From Candolleomyces eurysporus (taxonomy: Eukaryota > Basidiomycota > Agaricomycetes > Agaricales > Psathyrellaceae): a stretch of DNA of 64,000 bases. A model generated the notes under the pieces. The model was not told where the DNA came from, did not search any database, and was given only the letters and a program-made list of their open reading frames with translations. The stretch covers positions 1 through 64,000 of the forward strand of contig JANBPK010000739.1 of the NCBI GenBank assembly GCA_027579435.1. The letters run 5' to 3'. Numbering within the stretch: position 1 is the first letter of the stretch; every line of letters starts with the position of its first letter. Position numbers and translations under genes: made by a program. Positions 48,201-61,000 of this stretch are shown piece after piece.

Positions 48201-51200
48201 GACACCATCGAAGCGCAAGTTCGTACTTAGGGTTACAGATCAAGTCGTTTTTGCTCCGAATAAGATCAACCTCATCGTCGGACCAACGGGTTCTGGAAAG
48301 ACCTCTCTGTTGATGGCTCTCTTGGGTAAGGCATCGATCCATCCCCCCAGCACCTCTGTTCGCTGATTGATATTGGTGTTTAGGTGAAATGCACTACATC
48401 CCTTTGTCGCCCGACTCGTGGTTCAACCTTCCACGATCGGAGGGTATCGCGTACGCTGCACAAGAGTCGTGGGTGCAAAACGAAACCATACGGGTACGTC
48501 CGTCTCCCCTCCACAGCTGAGATCATTTGATTTATCATTGTGACACGGGGGCTTCAGGAAAACATTCTCTTCGGCAATGCTTACGACGAAGACCGGTACA
48601 AGAAAGTCATCCACCAGTGCGGCCTTACTCGGGACCTCAGCCTCTTCGAAGCCGGTGATCAGACAGAAGTTGGAGAGAAAGGACTGACGCTGAGTGGAGG
48701 TCAGAAGGCGAGAATCACTTTGGCCAGGGCCGTCTACTCTCCTGCCAAGATTTTGCTTCTTGATGATGTCCTCGCTGCCCTGGAGTGAGTCACCCGTTCG
48801 TTATATTTACCCTTCGAGGATTTTAACTGACGTCCGGAAAGTGTGCATACCGCGAAATGGATCGTTGACAAGTGCTTCTCTGGGGATTTGATCAAGGACA
48901 GAACTGTTATCCTTGTGGTATGTGCTGTGTTATAGAGTTTACCACCGCCAGTTTGCTAATCAAGGCATAGACACACAATGTTGCATTGGCGAAGCCTGTG
49001 GCTGGATTCGTGGTTTCAATGGGCTCGGATGGACGCATCCTCTCGCAAGGCTCTATCTCGGAAGTGAACTTGGACAAGAAGCTGGCAAAGGAGATGAAGG
49101 CTGACGAAGAGCTGCTGAAGAAAGCCGACGATAAGGTCGATGAAACTACGGATGAAGCCAATAAGCCGGNAGATGGTAAGCTGATCATTGCTGAAGAGGT
49201 CGAGGAGGGTCATGTCAGTTGGAGTGCTTGTAAGTTACTTTTCACGTCAACTCGTCACACAATTTCTGACGACAACTTCTAGTGAGGATGTATTTCGCCG
49301 GACTAGGAGGAAACCATCCCGTTCTGTTTTTCTTCACGTTCGTCGTTGGAATTGGTCTCTGCGAAGCTGCACTTGCCGTCCAAACTTGGTTCTTGGGGTA
49401 CTGGGCTTCTCAGTACGGTATCCATCCACCCGGCGGGGTTCCGATCCTCCAGTATGTGCCGACTTACTATTCCATGATATAACAACATACTGAAGTTCTA
49501 ACCTACTTTCAGCTACCTCAGCATTTACGGTTGGTCTTTNGGGTATCATGAAGCTATGTATGGTGATTGAAATTTGCTATAGGCCTTCTTTTGCTGGTGG
49601 CCGTCGTCATCTACACCGCGTCATATGTCGTCTACATCCTTGGCTCAATCCGTGCCTCTCGAACCTTGCATAAGAACCTNATTGAAGCTGTTCTTGGCAC
49701 CACTCTGCGGTATACAACCTTTNTAGTTGGTTGATNAACCGATGCTCACGGCCCTGATCTTCTTAGATGGTTAGACACAACGCCAATTTCGCGTGTNATT
49801 ACTCGGTGCACCCAAGATATCAGAACCAGTAAGTGNGCTCTCTTTTCCCTTGTTGTTTGTTGTTTAATNGAATATCCTCTAGTTGATGGGCCTATTTCGA
49901 GCGGCTTGTGGTACCTTTCGGAGATGACCATGTCAATGCTCGTGAAATTCTGTGCTGTAGTCCTTCTGACGCCCATTTTCCTCGTCCCTGGTGTTCTTGT
50001 CGCTGTGCTTGGTGGTATCTGTGGTCAGTTCTATATCAAAGCGCAACTCTCCGTGAAACGNGAAATGTCCAACGCCAAAGCTCCCGTCCTNGGCCAGTAA
50101 GCCCCACCCATGCTGCGTAAGAGAATTCTAGTCTAACTGTGTATTTAGCTTTGGTGCTGCAATTGCCGGACTCAGTGAGTTTCTCATTCTAGCATCGTCT
50201 TCGAATGCTTATATCTTTGCAGCTTCCCTCCGCGCCTATGGAGCACAAGAAGCCTTCATCGANGAATCTATGAACCGCATCAACAGATACACTCGAGCCT
50301 CCAGATCGTTCTACAATCTCAANAGATGGGTGTGCATTCGCATCGATGCTATGGGTGGTCTCTTCGCCTCCGGCTTGGCTGCGTACTTGCTCTATTCCCA
50401 CACCCACGGAGCTGCAAATACAGGTTTCTCTTTGAACATGGCTGGTGAGTAGAAGNTTTGTCTGGGTTTCCTGTTCGACTATTAACTGGTGTGAAGTTGG
50501 CTTCAGTGGAATGATCCTCTGGTGGATCCGAGTGTTGAATGACTTCGAGGTCCAAGGAAACAGGTACGGGTTCTTCCTCTTCCAANTGTTCGTCATTCTN
50601 ACATTCAATGGCATCAAGTTTGGAGCGAATCGAGAAGTACATCAACATNGAGCAAGAACCGAAGCCGACGAAAGATGGCCTTCCTCCCGCGTACTGGCCG
50701 TCAAGCGGGTCGCTCAAAGTCAAGGGACTTTCCGCCAGATACTCGCTTGATGGGCCAAAGGTTCTCCAAGATATCACCTTCGACGTCAAGGCTGGAGAGA
50801 GGATCGGAATTGGTGAGTACCAGTCTTTGACCTTATCATATAATGCTGAAGCCCATCCGCTCTAGTGGGCCGCACTGGTTCTGGAAAGGTTCGTGCTCAA
50901 CTGTACCGTTCCGGGTTGGAGGCTTTTGTTGAACTATTTCTTGCAGAGTTCCTTGACACTCGCTTTGCTTCGTTGCATCTTCACGGAAGGAAAGGTCTTG
51001 TACGATGAACTCGATACGAACACCATCAACCTCGAAGCTCTGCGCACAAATATCACCATCATTCCTCAGATTGTNAGTACCATCTATGCGTCTTGCCNGG
51101 CATAAGACTGATCTCTGTTATCACCGTCTCTAGCCCGAGCTTTTGAGCGGAAGCCTCCGCCAGAATTTGGATCCNTTTGACCAATACGACGATGCGAGCT

Positions 51201-51890
51201 TGAACGATGCTCTCCGTTCCGCTGGTCTCTTTTCCTTGCAGCAAGACGTCGAGGAGGGTCGCATCACCCTTGACTCCCAGATTTCCAGCGGTGGATCCAA
51301 TCTCTCTGTCGGTCAACGCCAGATTCTCGCTTTAGCTCGGGCTATCATCCGTGGCAGCAAGTTGCTCATCCTCGACGAAGGTGAGATAATCACTTGCCTT
51401 CTTTCTGCCTCCCAGGCNCTGACTNTATATGTCTTTGTGTTGTAGCAACTTCCGCTATCGGTACGTTGGATAGGTTAGCTATCGNTCNGCTGGATCTAAC
51501 CACTNATTCCCTTTCATAGACCATGAAACCGACACGATCATCCAAACTTCTCTCCGACACGAATTAGGAGAAGACGTTACAGTCATCACCGTCGCTCACA
51601 GGTTGCAAACAATCATGGATAACGATAAAATCGTAAGAAACAATTTTTGATTACAAGGCTACTACAGTGTCTAACTCAAAAAAAANTCCACAGATGGTCC
51701 TGGATGCAGGTCGAATCGTAAGTGCCGATGACTCGTCAGAAGTACCCTAGCACCCTGACACTCTCCCCCACAGGTCGAATTCGACAAGCCATCCGAGTTG
51801 TTGAAGGATCCCAAGGGAAAGCTCCGAGCACTAGTCGACGAATCAGGAGACAAAGAGCACTTGTTTAGTATGGCGAACCTCCAACTATAA
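45282..51890 (+). CDS. ABCC-type full ABC transporter (MRP/YBT1-like)
   Basis: Full-length ATP-driven exporter of organic anions or conjugates, probably in the vacuolar or plasma membrane. The start [19 protein letters not shown] at 45282 is followed, across an intron, by [18 protein letters not shown], the first helix of the extra N-terminal membrane domain. The first ABC membrane domain holds an inserted acidic/Ser-rich stretch (about 46960-47180). NBD1: Walker [10 protein letters not shown], signature [14 protein letters not shown], Walker [12 protein letters not shown]. The second membrane domain starts at about 49270. NBD2: [35 protein letters not shown] and switch His in TVAHRLQTI. The sequence ends FSMANLQL at 51890. 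As is usual in ABCC, NBD1 has Asp in place of the catalytic Glu, so NBD2 probably carries hydrolysis. More than 20 introns are present. Confidence 0.93.
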
Positions 51891-52042
51891 ACTTGTCCCG
51901 ATAGCGATAGCGACAATAAAGGCGTACATAGCGACGATATATATATTAGGGCATATACAAGGACTAGAGCGAAAGCATATAATTTCAGATAGGGCCGATA
52001 GGTTGGAGAAAGACAAGGTGACAAGGGAAGAGCAGAGACCGC

Positions 52043-53935
52043 TTATTGTCGTCTATAAGGTGCAGGTTCAATGTCTCGACCAGAGCGAGGTGGACCAGGA
52101 GGATAATCCCGACGAGGAACAGATTGAACGTTGCCAGAATAGCCATTGTTAGGGTACATGTCATAGGGACCAGGAGAGCGTGCAGTGATTGGACTAACAG
52201 AGCGGCGTCTATACCGCGTGTCAGGAGATTCGACCATAAGCATCAGAGAACAAGCAACATACCGGTAGCGGCCAGGTGGTTCAGCGCTAGCGCGGGGATA
52301 GTCGCCAGGTGGTGGGTAGCGAGGAGGCGTTACAGGACGGCCGCGGTAGTCAGGATAATCTCTATAGGCAGATTAATGACACAATCATGCTTCAATCAAG
52401 TAATGCTTGCCTGGGAGGAGCGGGGCGATCATAATCCCTTGCAGGAGGTGTACGAGGGCGGCCACCGGCAGGAGGGAGCTGGTAAGACTGAGGCGGGCCA
52501 TAGCGCTCAGCAGGTCGCCTGTCATATCTCTCGTAGCCTGCAGGGGCTGGTGGCGGAGGTCCCGAGTAACCACGGTAAGAGTCCGGAGGGGGNAGGGCCA
52601 TAGCGCCGGCCATAGTCAGCTGGCGCAGGTGGAGGTGGAGGACCATACCGATCACGTTCCGGAACAGGAGGCCCACGCCGGTAGTCATCGTATTCACGTC
52701 CCCTGGCAGGTGGAGGTGGATAGTCTCTATAGCCCGGCGAAGGAGGCCTGCGATATTCACGCTGGGGAGGAGGTTGGTAGTCATAACGCACTTCACGGGG
52801 AGGTGGATAACGAGATGGCGGGTAGTCATCTCTGGGCATATTCCGTGGAGGATAATCACGCTGGATTCTGTCAATTAGATTGCCCTCGGGATACCCTTTT
52901 GAGCGGCCACTTTTCGGTTCATCAGCTTCAGTCACGTAGAAAGGAAAAATGACACGCCATACCCTGCTTGATTAGGGCATTCTCTAATGAAGAAAAACAT
53001 AAGGAGGTAGCTCGCAGGGAAACACGAAAATAAAACATACCTCGCCCAGTGGCCCTGTTGACCGCACCTGAAGCAGGCGCCAGGCTCACCAGCATACTTG
53101 GCAGTGCGGCCCCCACCGTGAGACAATTCTACACGAATCTTTTGGCCCATGAAATAACCTTCATTATACTTTGCAACGCTCTCTTCAGCGGCTTCACGAC
53201 TGTCAAATTCCTGGTAGACGTTGAGATTCGAGACACGTGTGGCTCAGGAGAGGCAAACTCACAACAAAGCCATAGCCAACTCTGAAATAAGTGTGACTGT
53301 CAGGGCAGCGTGGCGCAAAGCAAAGGGAGACCACATACTTGAGCTCAATGTTCACGATTTTCCCGAGTTTTCCAAAGCAGTTTTGCAAGTCTTCCTGTCT
53401 AGTATTCTCAGGTAGACCACCGATGTAGACCTTGTTGGGCTGCACAAGAACGAAGAGGAGAAAAGGTAAACGCCAAGTCCAGACAGAGTCAGAGAATGTA
53501 TTGGGGGGGNATTGGAAAGAGATATTCGACAGCCCAAGATTCAAAAAAGCAAGCCAGTTGAACCGATGAATGGTAAAAGCGAGACCTCAGAAGGAATGGG
53601 CGCTAGAAGTGGTGGCGTGGCGACAAACCCTCCAAGCAAATCTCTGAGGAGCGGAGTGGGGAAGCAGAAGACTAAGCACCTTGATTTGTTTTTCGCCACG
53701 ATAGCCTTCGGGCTTGTTGCCTCCGTTGACACTGGCATCGACACTGGAGCCACGAGGGGGGNTAGTCCTGGTTGTTGTTTTCTGGGTCCTGGAGACCGTG
53801 GTTCATGTCGTCGACAGGCAAAGGAGCTCCATTAGCAGGTTGTCCATTGCCGACTGAACCTAGAGTCTGGTCCTCTTGGGGAACCCAGTTGTTTTGGAGC
53901 GCGACGTCGTCGGGTGGTGTGTTCACAGCGGCCAT
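52043..53935 (-). CDS. RRM and CCHC zinc-knuckle RNA-binding protein, SR-like
   Basis: Predicted nuclear RNA-binding protein, similar in layout to SRSF7-type splicing factors (RRM, zinc knuckle, low-complexity tail). The start MAAVNTPPDDVALQNN is at 53935. A second ATG 15 bp upstream is in frame. The RRM has RNP2 KVYIGGLP and, after an intron, RNP1 VGYGFVEF. The knuckle CFRCGQQGHWAREC has C-x2-C-x4-H-x4-C spacing and is split by an intron. The remaining 230 residues are rich in Arg, Asp, Tyr and Pro (repeats such as RDDYPPSRYPPP and GYRDYPPPP). A few RS and SPV pairs near the end (SVSPI, TARSP) could be phosphorylated. The stop is at 52043. RS dipeptides are fewer than in classical SR proteins, so a splicing role is an inference. 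Confidence 0.83.
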
Positions 53936-54202
53936 GGAGGAAGAAAGCAAGAATGATTAGCCGTCTTAAAATTTGGACCACCGCATTCAGTTCTCAGCTC
54001 GATTTTTAAACTCCGACTCCGACCATCCCCAGCACCCTTGAGCACAAAGGAATGGATATACACATTAAGTGGTGTACGCAACACAAAAATATCAACTATG
54101 CGAGTCCAATGTCCACTGTCATTAAAAAAGTCAAGATGGTATCAGAGTTCAAATAAAATCCGTCGAGTATATAAATCGTCAGTGATATGAGAAGGCATCA
54201 AC

Positions 54203-56163
54203 TTAAACAAGAGTCCAGACAGCGCTGGCAACGCCAACGAAACCCATGGCAGCAACCCCAACGAGAGCGTTGGTGGCAGCAACAAGGCTGACAGCACCGC
54301 TGTTGTTGTTGCTATTGCCACTGTTGCCTCCGTTGCCGTTGTTACCACCGCTGGTGCGGGTGTTGGTGGCGGCGGCTCCACCAGAGAGGGAAGGTGGGGC
54401 GCTGGGGGACGAAAGTTGCAGATGGGCTGGCAATGCATGAGCTAGCGGCAGCAGCAGCAGCAGCAGTTGAATCAGCGTTGACGGTTCCGTTACCAGCGAA
54501 GCTGCATGCTTGGGCGTTCCTGCCGTTGGCCTCGTAGTACTGGCTCATGATATATGAGAGTTTGATGGCTAAGCACGGGCAAGATGAGAAAGAGATACTA
54601 TGGGGTATTCAGTGAAAAAAAAACTTACTGGGATCGCAAGCAGAGACACGGCCATAAACACCGGTTTGACCGTCACCACCGATTTCAAGGCAAGAACCTC
54701 CGGCCTCGCCGAGGAGGCTGCACCCAGTGTTGATGAGTTCACCGGCGATAACACTGTAGTTGCGGGTGTTCGGGGTGAACTGGCAGCTGAGCGCAGATTC
54801 CAAGCAGCCGCAGGCAGCCTCGTTGGGTGTGGGTGGGAGGGTGTTCGATCCGAGGAAGGTGGTCTCAGATGGGCAGGTAGGATAGGTTGATGCAGAGGCG
54901 GATCCTTGCGCGGGAGTGTTGGGTCCGGTGTTTGCGCCATACTGAGTGACCAACCTGTCCCAGTCCGCACTAGTCGTGATGGTGTTGCCGTCGGCTGAAA
55001 CGGTGACCATGCCAAACTGGCCTGCGGCAGACGCAGCAGGGAAGTAGGAGAAGGCAATACCTCCAGACCAGACATCTGACATCTGAGCGCTGAAGAGGGC
55101 AGTGGCCTCCGTCCACAGACGGGGAGGGGAAGAGATACACCCGTACTCGCTAAGGTATGCGACGACGTTGTAATCGGCGAATTGGGTGGTAACGCCGGAG
55201 TAAGAGCCCTCGAAGCTAGAGTCACCGCACCATGAGCTAGAAAGATTGCTTCAGTATGGTGCAAGTCAAGCAAAGGTACGATGAGCACTGACTAGTCGTT
55301 CAGTCCGTAGAGATCAATGGCAGTTCCCTCAGAGCCGCAAGACAGGTAGTCCGCGAGAGTGTTCCTGAAGGTGGAAGCACCGTTGATAGCAGCGTAACCA
55401 ACCAGGGTGTTCAAGCCTTTTGACTGACTGGTAAAGGGGTCAGAGGTGAAGGAGCTGATCGAAAGAAAGAGCTCACAGGTAAGCCTTGGTATCACGGGCG
55501 GCGGCCTTCACGTAGGGAGCAATTTGTGTGCTATCACCAAGGACGACCTCATTTCCAATGTTGTAGGCAAGGACGTTGTCATACTGGCTGAAAACGTCGA
55601 TGGTCCGCAAATACTGGTCAAGGATGTTGGATGACCATGATGGGGCGAGACGGTCGATGGAGCCATTCATGGGCAGTGCAAGGTCAATGCTAAAGTTCCA
55701 CGCGTTTGAGGAGCTCTTTCTCCACCGAGGAAAACAAAGAGAACGCACATGGTGTAGATGCCAGCGTCGCTGAACGTCTTCATGCACGCGTCATGGTTCA
55801 GAGACGAGTTGACACTGTAAACACGAATTGTGTTGATCGACGCTTGCCTGAGATACTCGACATCTCGGGTGCAGGCGGCAGGAATGGCCAAGGGGTCAAC
55901 GAAAGTGGAGGGCTCCAAGAAGTGGTTGTCATCGGACTCGATGACCTCGCCTGCACGTCGTTGGTTAGCTCTGGGCGCGAAGGCGGAGAGTGTGCTCGCA
56001 TACCTTGCTCTTGGTACGCAATTCCCTTGATGTAGAACCGGGTACCGTCGTCCTGGTAGAGGTAACGGCCAGTGCGCGAGATTTGTGGGATGGCATGGAC
56101 ACGAGCGGCGAAAAGGGAGGCGACGACTGCCAGAGCGGCAGCTGGTCGGAGAGTAACCAGCAT
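54203..56163 (-). CDS. GAS1: GPI-anchored 1,3-beta-glucanosyltransferase, GH72 with X8 domain (GAS1/GEL family)
   Basis: Cell-wall enzyme that splits and re-joins beta-1,3-glucan chains, lengthening them during wall growth. Exons on the minus strand: 56163-56004, 55950-55749, 55689-55477, 55427-55293, 55236-54629 and 54568-54203. A signal peptide (LRPAAALAVVASLFAARVHA) leads. The acid/base Glu is in AYNIGNEVV and the nucleophile Glu in YLSEYGCIS. The Cys-rich X8 (CBM43) module follows (CGCLESALSCQF, YGRVSACDP, NAQACSFAGNG). A Gly/Asn/Ser linker and a hydrophobic tail (LVGVAAMGFVGVASAVWTLV) indicate a GPI anchor. The last exon has a frame conflict of one base near a run of five G at 54404-54408. 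A one-base overcall there or a 52-nt intron at 54442-54493 would resolve it. Confidence 0.93.
54447..54466 (-). repeat. CAG trinucleotide repeat coding for poly-Ala in GAS1
   Basis: A GCAGCAGCAG-type run on the plus strand is read on the minus strand as consecutive Ala codons in the linker before the GPI anchor region. It is a short microsatellite that could vary in length among strains. Confidence 0.65.
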
Positions 56164-56710
56164 TACGGTGGAGGGGGGACTGTAGAGTGAGAGAAAGGAG
56201 GGACAGAGGGTTCCAAGGTTTTATAAGTGCGCCAAGTGGGGAAGAAGAAGAAATGCGCAGCTGGCAAGCGAGGGGCAGGCAAAATCCCAGCGGTGTGGCT
56301 GTGCTCCCGCTGCTGGCTGACAGCTTGAACTTTTTCGCTTAGCCTGCGCGCAACCTGTCAAAAAAAGCAAAAATGAACGAATATGAGGCCTTTTCCTCAA
56401 TTTCCGTCCAGCATGGCCCCGCTCTTACGAGGGCTTCTCGGTTCTTGGCTTGTTTCCAGCTGCTTCCTTGCTCTCTAAATTTACGATAAGCATCAAACCC
56501 TAAAACCCCCTGACTCCAGGACGCTGCCTCGAGGCGGAGCTTCATTTGCACAACCAAGAACAAACAGCGGGTAGTGGAGCCCGATATATTTCACTTTCAG
56601 CGCATGCATGTATGTTATGGAGTAGTTAGGAGGTCGTCTATAAATCGTACAGTTAGTCGTAAGTTAGTCGTGCGCTATTTGATTGATGAAATCCAGGAGG
56701 ATTGCTTGCA
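56164..56710. other. Intergenic region upstream of GAS1
   Basis: Contains the GAS1 promoter with a minus-strand TATA box (56219-56225) and the 3' end of the SUR7-like gene. No other gene is supported. Confidence 0.5.
56219..56225 (-). promoter_or_regulatory. TATA box of GAS1
   Basis: TATAAAA on the minus strand lies 56 bp before the GAS1 start codon. A strong core promoter suits an abundant wall enzyme. Confidence 0.5.
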
Positions 56711-57829
56711 TCATCCTCTCCAAGTGCAGCATCTGTTGTTGAAACCGTTTTAGCAAGGGTTTGACGCGCCACATGCAAGTGGAACTTACGAGATCATATA
56801 AGGAACAACGGACAGAAGCAGTGCAGCGAAAGCTCCCCACAATAAGGGGATGGCTGGGCCAGACGACATTGTGATGCCCAACGGTATATCTCCCGCGGAG
56901 CGAGTATTAAGGAGAAAGTCGTTAATAACTTGCGTCTTATTAACGACCACAGTCCAGATACTAGCACCAATCAGGAGGAGCAAACTGCCTGCAACCGCGA
57001 AGAGAGTGGAAACGCAGAAGGTGTAGTTGTTTTTGAGGATGCCTCTAAATATGGGTTCAGCACGAAGAAGCGGTGCAAAACAGCAAAAGACCCACGTTAC
57101 AAGGGCAAGGGCAGCACAAATAGTGCCCAGGAGAATCATCCAGTATGCGGCCTTGGTAGACTGCCCGGTATACTTTGAGTTGGTAAAGTCGGAGTCTGGG
57201 AGCATGTTCCTGATAATGAGGGAGTAGTTATTAGGGTTCATGTCTTCCGTCAGAGTCAAGAATGGCTGGAATTGCTGTCCAGTGGTATGATTATTGCAAT
57301 TTCCTGCGGTTTCGTTGAGGTATCCACACCGCGAGTAGAGTCCAAATTGATAGTACTGTCGAAGTCCTAGGCCTTGAGCTAACGGAGAGCTTGCGTTGGT
57401 CGTATACAATCCATGGATTTCATTCTGCAAAGTGACTTCGAGCGCGGCGCTAAAGGAAAATTGTAAATAAACGTTATTGTATAACGGTGAGGCCAGACAC
57501 TCACCCATATCCAGATACGTTGAGTTTTGCCTGGGCGGGAAGCTCTCAGAATTTACTAATGAGTCGCAAGTGCGCAAGTCATACCATGTAGAGGCTGCGA
57601 GGTACACTGCTGGTATTGATTTGTGCAACCTGATGGAAACTGGTCAGGGGACAGGGCGCCGAGGGCACTGACAAAGCTCATACATGAACGAAGATGAGCA
57701 AAAGAAGAGAGATAAAGCTGGGAGAGATTAGTGGGTCAGCGGTAGGGCAACAAGGTGATGATGGGTGACTACTGACGACAACACAGAGGCGGCTCCGATG
57801 CAAACTTCACCTCGCATACTAACGCGCAT
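56711..57829 (-). CDS. SUR7/PalI family membrane protein
   Basis: Four-helix plasma-membrane protein. Relatives mark eisosome/MCC patches (Sur7) or act in pH signalling (PalI/Rim9). Exons 57829-57777, 57717-57684, 57629-57585, 57530-57505, 57449-56790 and 56732-56711 sum to 840 nt (279 residues). An in-frame Met at 57817 would give 275 residues and fits family openings (MRGEVCIGAAS). Helix 1 ends LLLLIFVH and is followed by the conserved VAQINTSSVPRSLYMAKLNVSGYG. An extracellular loop with Cys (YSRCGYLNETAGNCNN) follows. Helices 2-4 are WMILLGTICAALALVTWVF, TLFAVAGSLLLLIGASIW and IPLLWGAFAALLLSVVPYMI. The last 22-nt exon gives a Cys-Cys tail (SCCTWRG). Five short exons at the 5' end had to be joined by hand, and the frame is intact. 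Confidence 0.85.
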
Positions 57830-58091
57830 TTTGGCAGGAGATGAGGGGGAAGGAGGAGGAGAGATGGAAAGAACGGAGCGCCACAGACGGCGTTTTATCA
57901 GTCAAACGAACTGAACGTTACGCCCCAGAAGCGAACGCATACCGCACGACGGGAGCATGTTCATTATGATGACGTAAGCAAGGCGCTGCTTTTCTGGCTT
58001 CGCTTGGCCGGCAAGCATCGGCGTCAGTATTTTGGCAGGAGTCAGCGCTGTTGCGGCCACTGCAATTAGACACGGTTAGACCTTGCCCACA

Positions 58092-61000
58092 ATGTCCAAG
58101 CCTTCTCATATCTCCTCCCTCTTCCACAATTCCACCATTGCGCCGACCGTAGACACGTCCCCGGAGGCCCTCGAGATGCCAGACCCACACGAGCAGGACA
58201 GCCCCCCAAGGAGCCAGTCCCAGAGCCGGGTCAAACGAACGATAGAGAAGACAGTAGACAAGCTGAGCCGGAGCGTCAGTGCCAAGTCGAACCCGTCGAC
58301 CCCAACGTCATCCAGCCCCCGTCGTGTCTTCAGTCTTACTAGAAAGCCCAAGCACCAGTCCTCTCTGAGCGAAGACGGTGCGATCCGCAGTTCCCCTCCA
58401 TCCTCTGATTACTGACCAACTTTTAACTGCCTCTCCAGGAGGATCTCCCTCGACGAAGCCACTTTCCATGGGTAATACTCCTACTGATGATTCTCCTTTC
58501 ATCTCTCCGCCCTCTCCTCCCATGCGACCCTCACTCGCGCCTTTTCGTGGTGATGGCTCGGTACGTCATGCTAGATCGGGCTCTCCAAGTCGCTAAAGCC
58601 TTGCCATTAGATGCGTGCAGGCACGCAAACCCTTATTCAAGCGCTTCAGGCACTGCCCTGGATGATGAGCGACGGCGAAGAAGAAGGCCTCCCCAGCGAT
58701 GTCTCACCGTCCGACCAAGAAAGTGACGACGAGAAGTCATCATGTAGGTCCATCTTTCCAAGTTCCATTGCTCTCATATGTATCGTTCATAGATGGATGC
58801 AAGCGTCTCTCATCGTCCATTCACGCTATCTATCGACCTTTGGCAAGATCGCGACGCCTCAGCGTCAAGGGTTCCTTCGGTGGGAAACAACGTTCTTCTT
58901 CCCCTGTTGCGGAAGAAGAAGCTGCTTCCGAGGACGTCTCCGTCTCTGAGGATGAGTTGGAGCCCGACCTCGAAGAGGATACACCACGGCCGCGACATGC
59001 CAGACCGCATCACGTCCGACATCAGTCATTGTCCCAGGAAAGGGATTCCCCCCTGTCACGTCCTCGGCCAGATCGTAGTGGGAGCTTATTGACTCTCAAA
59101 GGCCATCGAAAGGAACGGCTTGCCGAGAAGCTGAGGGAAATCTTCGAGTTGGAGGGTATTCACGAAGTTTGGTCCGGTACGTTTACATCAACATTATTGG
59201 TCAACCTCCTAGCTAACACACCCGCATCCACATAGAAATGCCTTGCTGGCTGTTGCGATCAGTCCGTACGTACTCTCCATTTCAGGTTTCATCTGGTCTA
59301 ATGCTGTTTGCAGTCCTGCAAGGCTACATGTACCTGACAAACAACTATCTGTGCTTTTTCGCTCATATGCCTACAAGAGAGGTAACACGAGTCTCCAACA
59401 ATAATATCCGACTACTAACTCCACCCTATAGGATCAAATTTTGAAATCAGGATCCCTGAGTAAAAGGGCACAACGGACCAAACGTTGGGTTAAGCACTGG
59501 TTTGTGCTCAAGAATGACGCGCTTTCTTGGTATCAATCCTCTTCGGTAGATCTAATCATCTTTCCCATTCGAAGCCTGAACTGACATGATATATCAGGAT
59601 CCCTACTTTCCGCATGGTATAGTCGATCTCCGCTATGCAGTAACGTGCGAGTCCGTCGGGGAGAAAGACTTCCGCCTGCGTACAGATCAGAGGACAGTCA
59701 TTCTATCAGCGGACTCCATTCCAAGCAGGGACGAATGGGTCAAAGCTATCAAGAAAGTCATNTTCAAGGCTCAGAACATGGGCGACAGTGTCAAGGTCTG
59801 TGCCGTTACTTCGTTTTCAAGGACACTGCTNACCAAGTGCTCAGATTGCCATCCCATACTCAGTGGTCCTTGACGTCGAGAGGTCCTCGGCTATGGACTT
59901 TAGCGAGACGATTGAAGTCAAGGTGTTTGACAAAGACGATCAATTTTCNGTGGATTCATACTTCTTCGCCTACTTCCACGACTTGCCTACGGCACTTGAA
60001 CAAATTAGGGATGCAATCCGTACGCACCGTAGCTTCCCGGAGCAACAGGTGGAGCATCCCTTGTTGGACACCACGGCCTTGCGATCTGCTCCTAATGTCG
60101 CCCTTGACCGACCCACTAGCTTAATTTCCTCGGACAGCATCGCGACCAAGTCAACTACTTCGGGATTCAGACTTTCTTCTCTGCTACGACCCTTCTCTGA
60201 CGGCATATCGCTGACTCGTGCTGTGACTGTACCCATCGACAATCATACCGAGACCCCGGAAGATTATACGTATGTCTCTCAACGTAACACATCCTTCGTT
60301 CCCGTAACCTCTGCGCCCAAATCCCCTACACGCCCCACCGTTCTTGCCTCACCGGAGCCCATCGACCTTAAGACAAAGCCTTCTACAAATTCGTTGCCAA
60401 TCGCNGAACACACGTACCCACCCTCCACTTCCAGTTTTACTCCGGAACCTAACTTATCTTCGTTGAGCAGGGAATCTACGACGAGTTTGTGGAATGTTGG
60501 AGTTCCTTCTTGGCTCAAACCGAGCCGAAGGTTCTTCAGCGGTTCCCCTGCGCCCGATTCGGTTTCTTCATCCATGACCGTGAAAGAGATGTACACATCC
60601 CCAACCTCCTCCTCATCTCTGAGCACGGTCAGTCGATTCGGCACGGGCGACCTAGCATTCAGCATTCTCGAAACACCCAATATTCCCGTAGACGCTGAGG
60701 CTACTGAGAAGTTCAGGGCTGCGTTCGCTTATGACGAGAGGGAAACTCTGCTCGGATGTGCGTCTGTTTCTCCGAACCGTCTTTGTTACCTCGTTACTGA
60801 ACATGCACAGATTTCCCCGGTTACATTTTCCGCCTTCTGCCCGTTTTCGGGCGTCTGTATGTGTCGACCAATTTCTTTTGCTTCAAGTCTAGTGGACCCT
60901 TGAGCGGACGAACCAGGGTGAGCATTTGCCTGCCTTTCTGCTCCGCATCGGCCTCTTGGCTGATTTTTTGACGTTGTNNCAGATGACGCTGCCTATTCGT

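Noticed and set aside
54569..55288. 239-codon minus-strand frame overlapping GAS1
   Set aside because: It is in the wrong frame relative to the GH72 catalytic and X8 motifs. The Pro/Ser/Leu bias is typical of a shifted frame.
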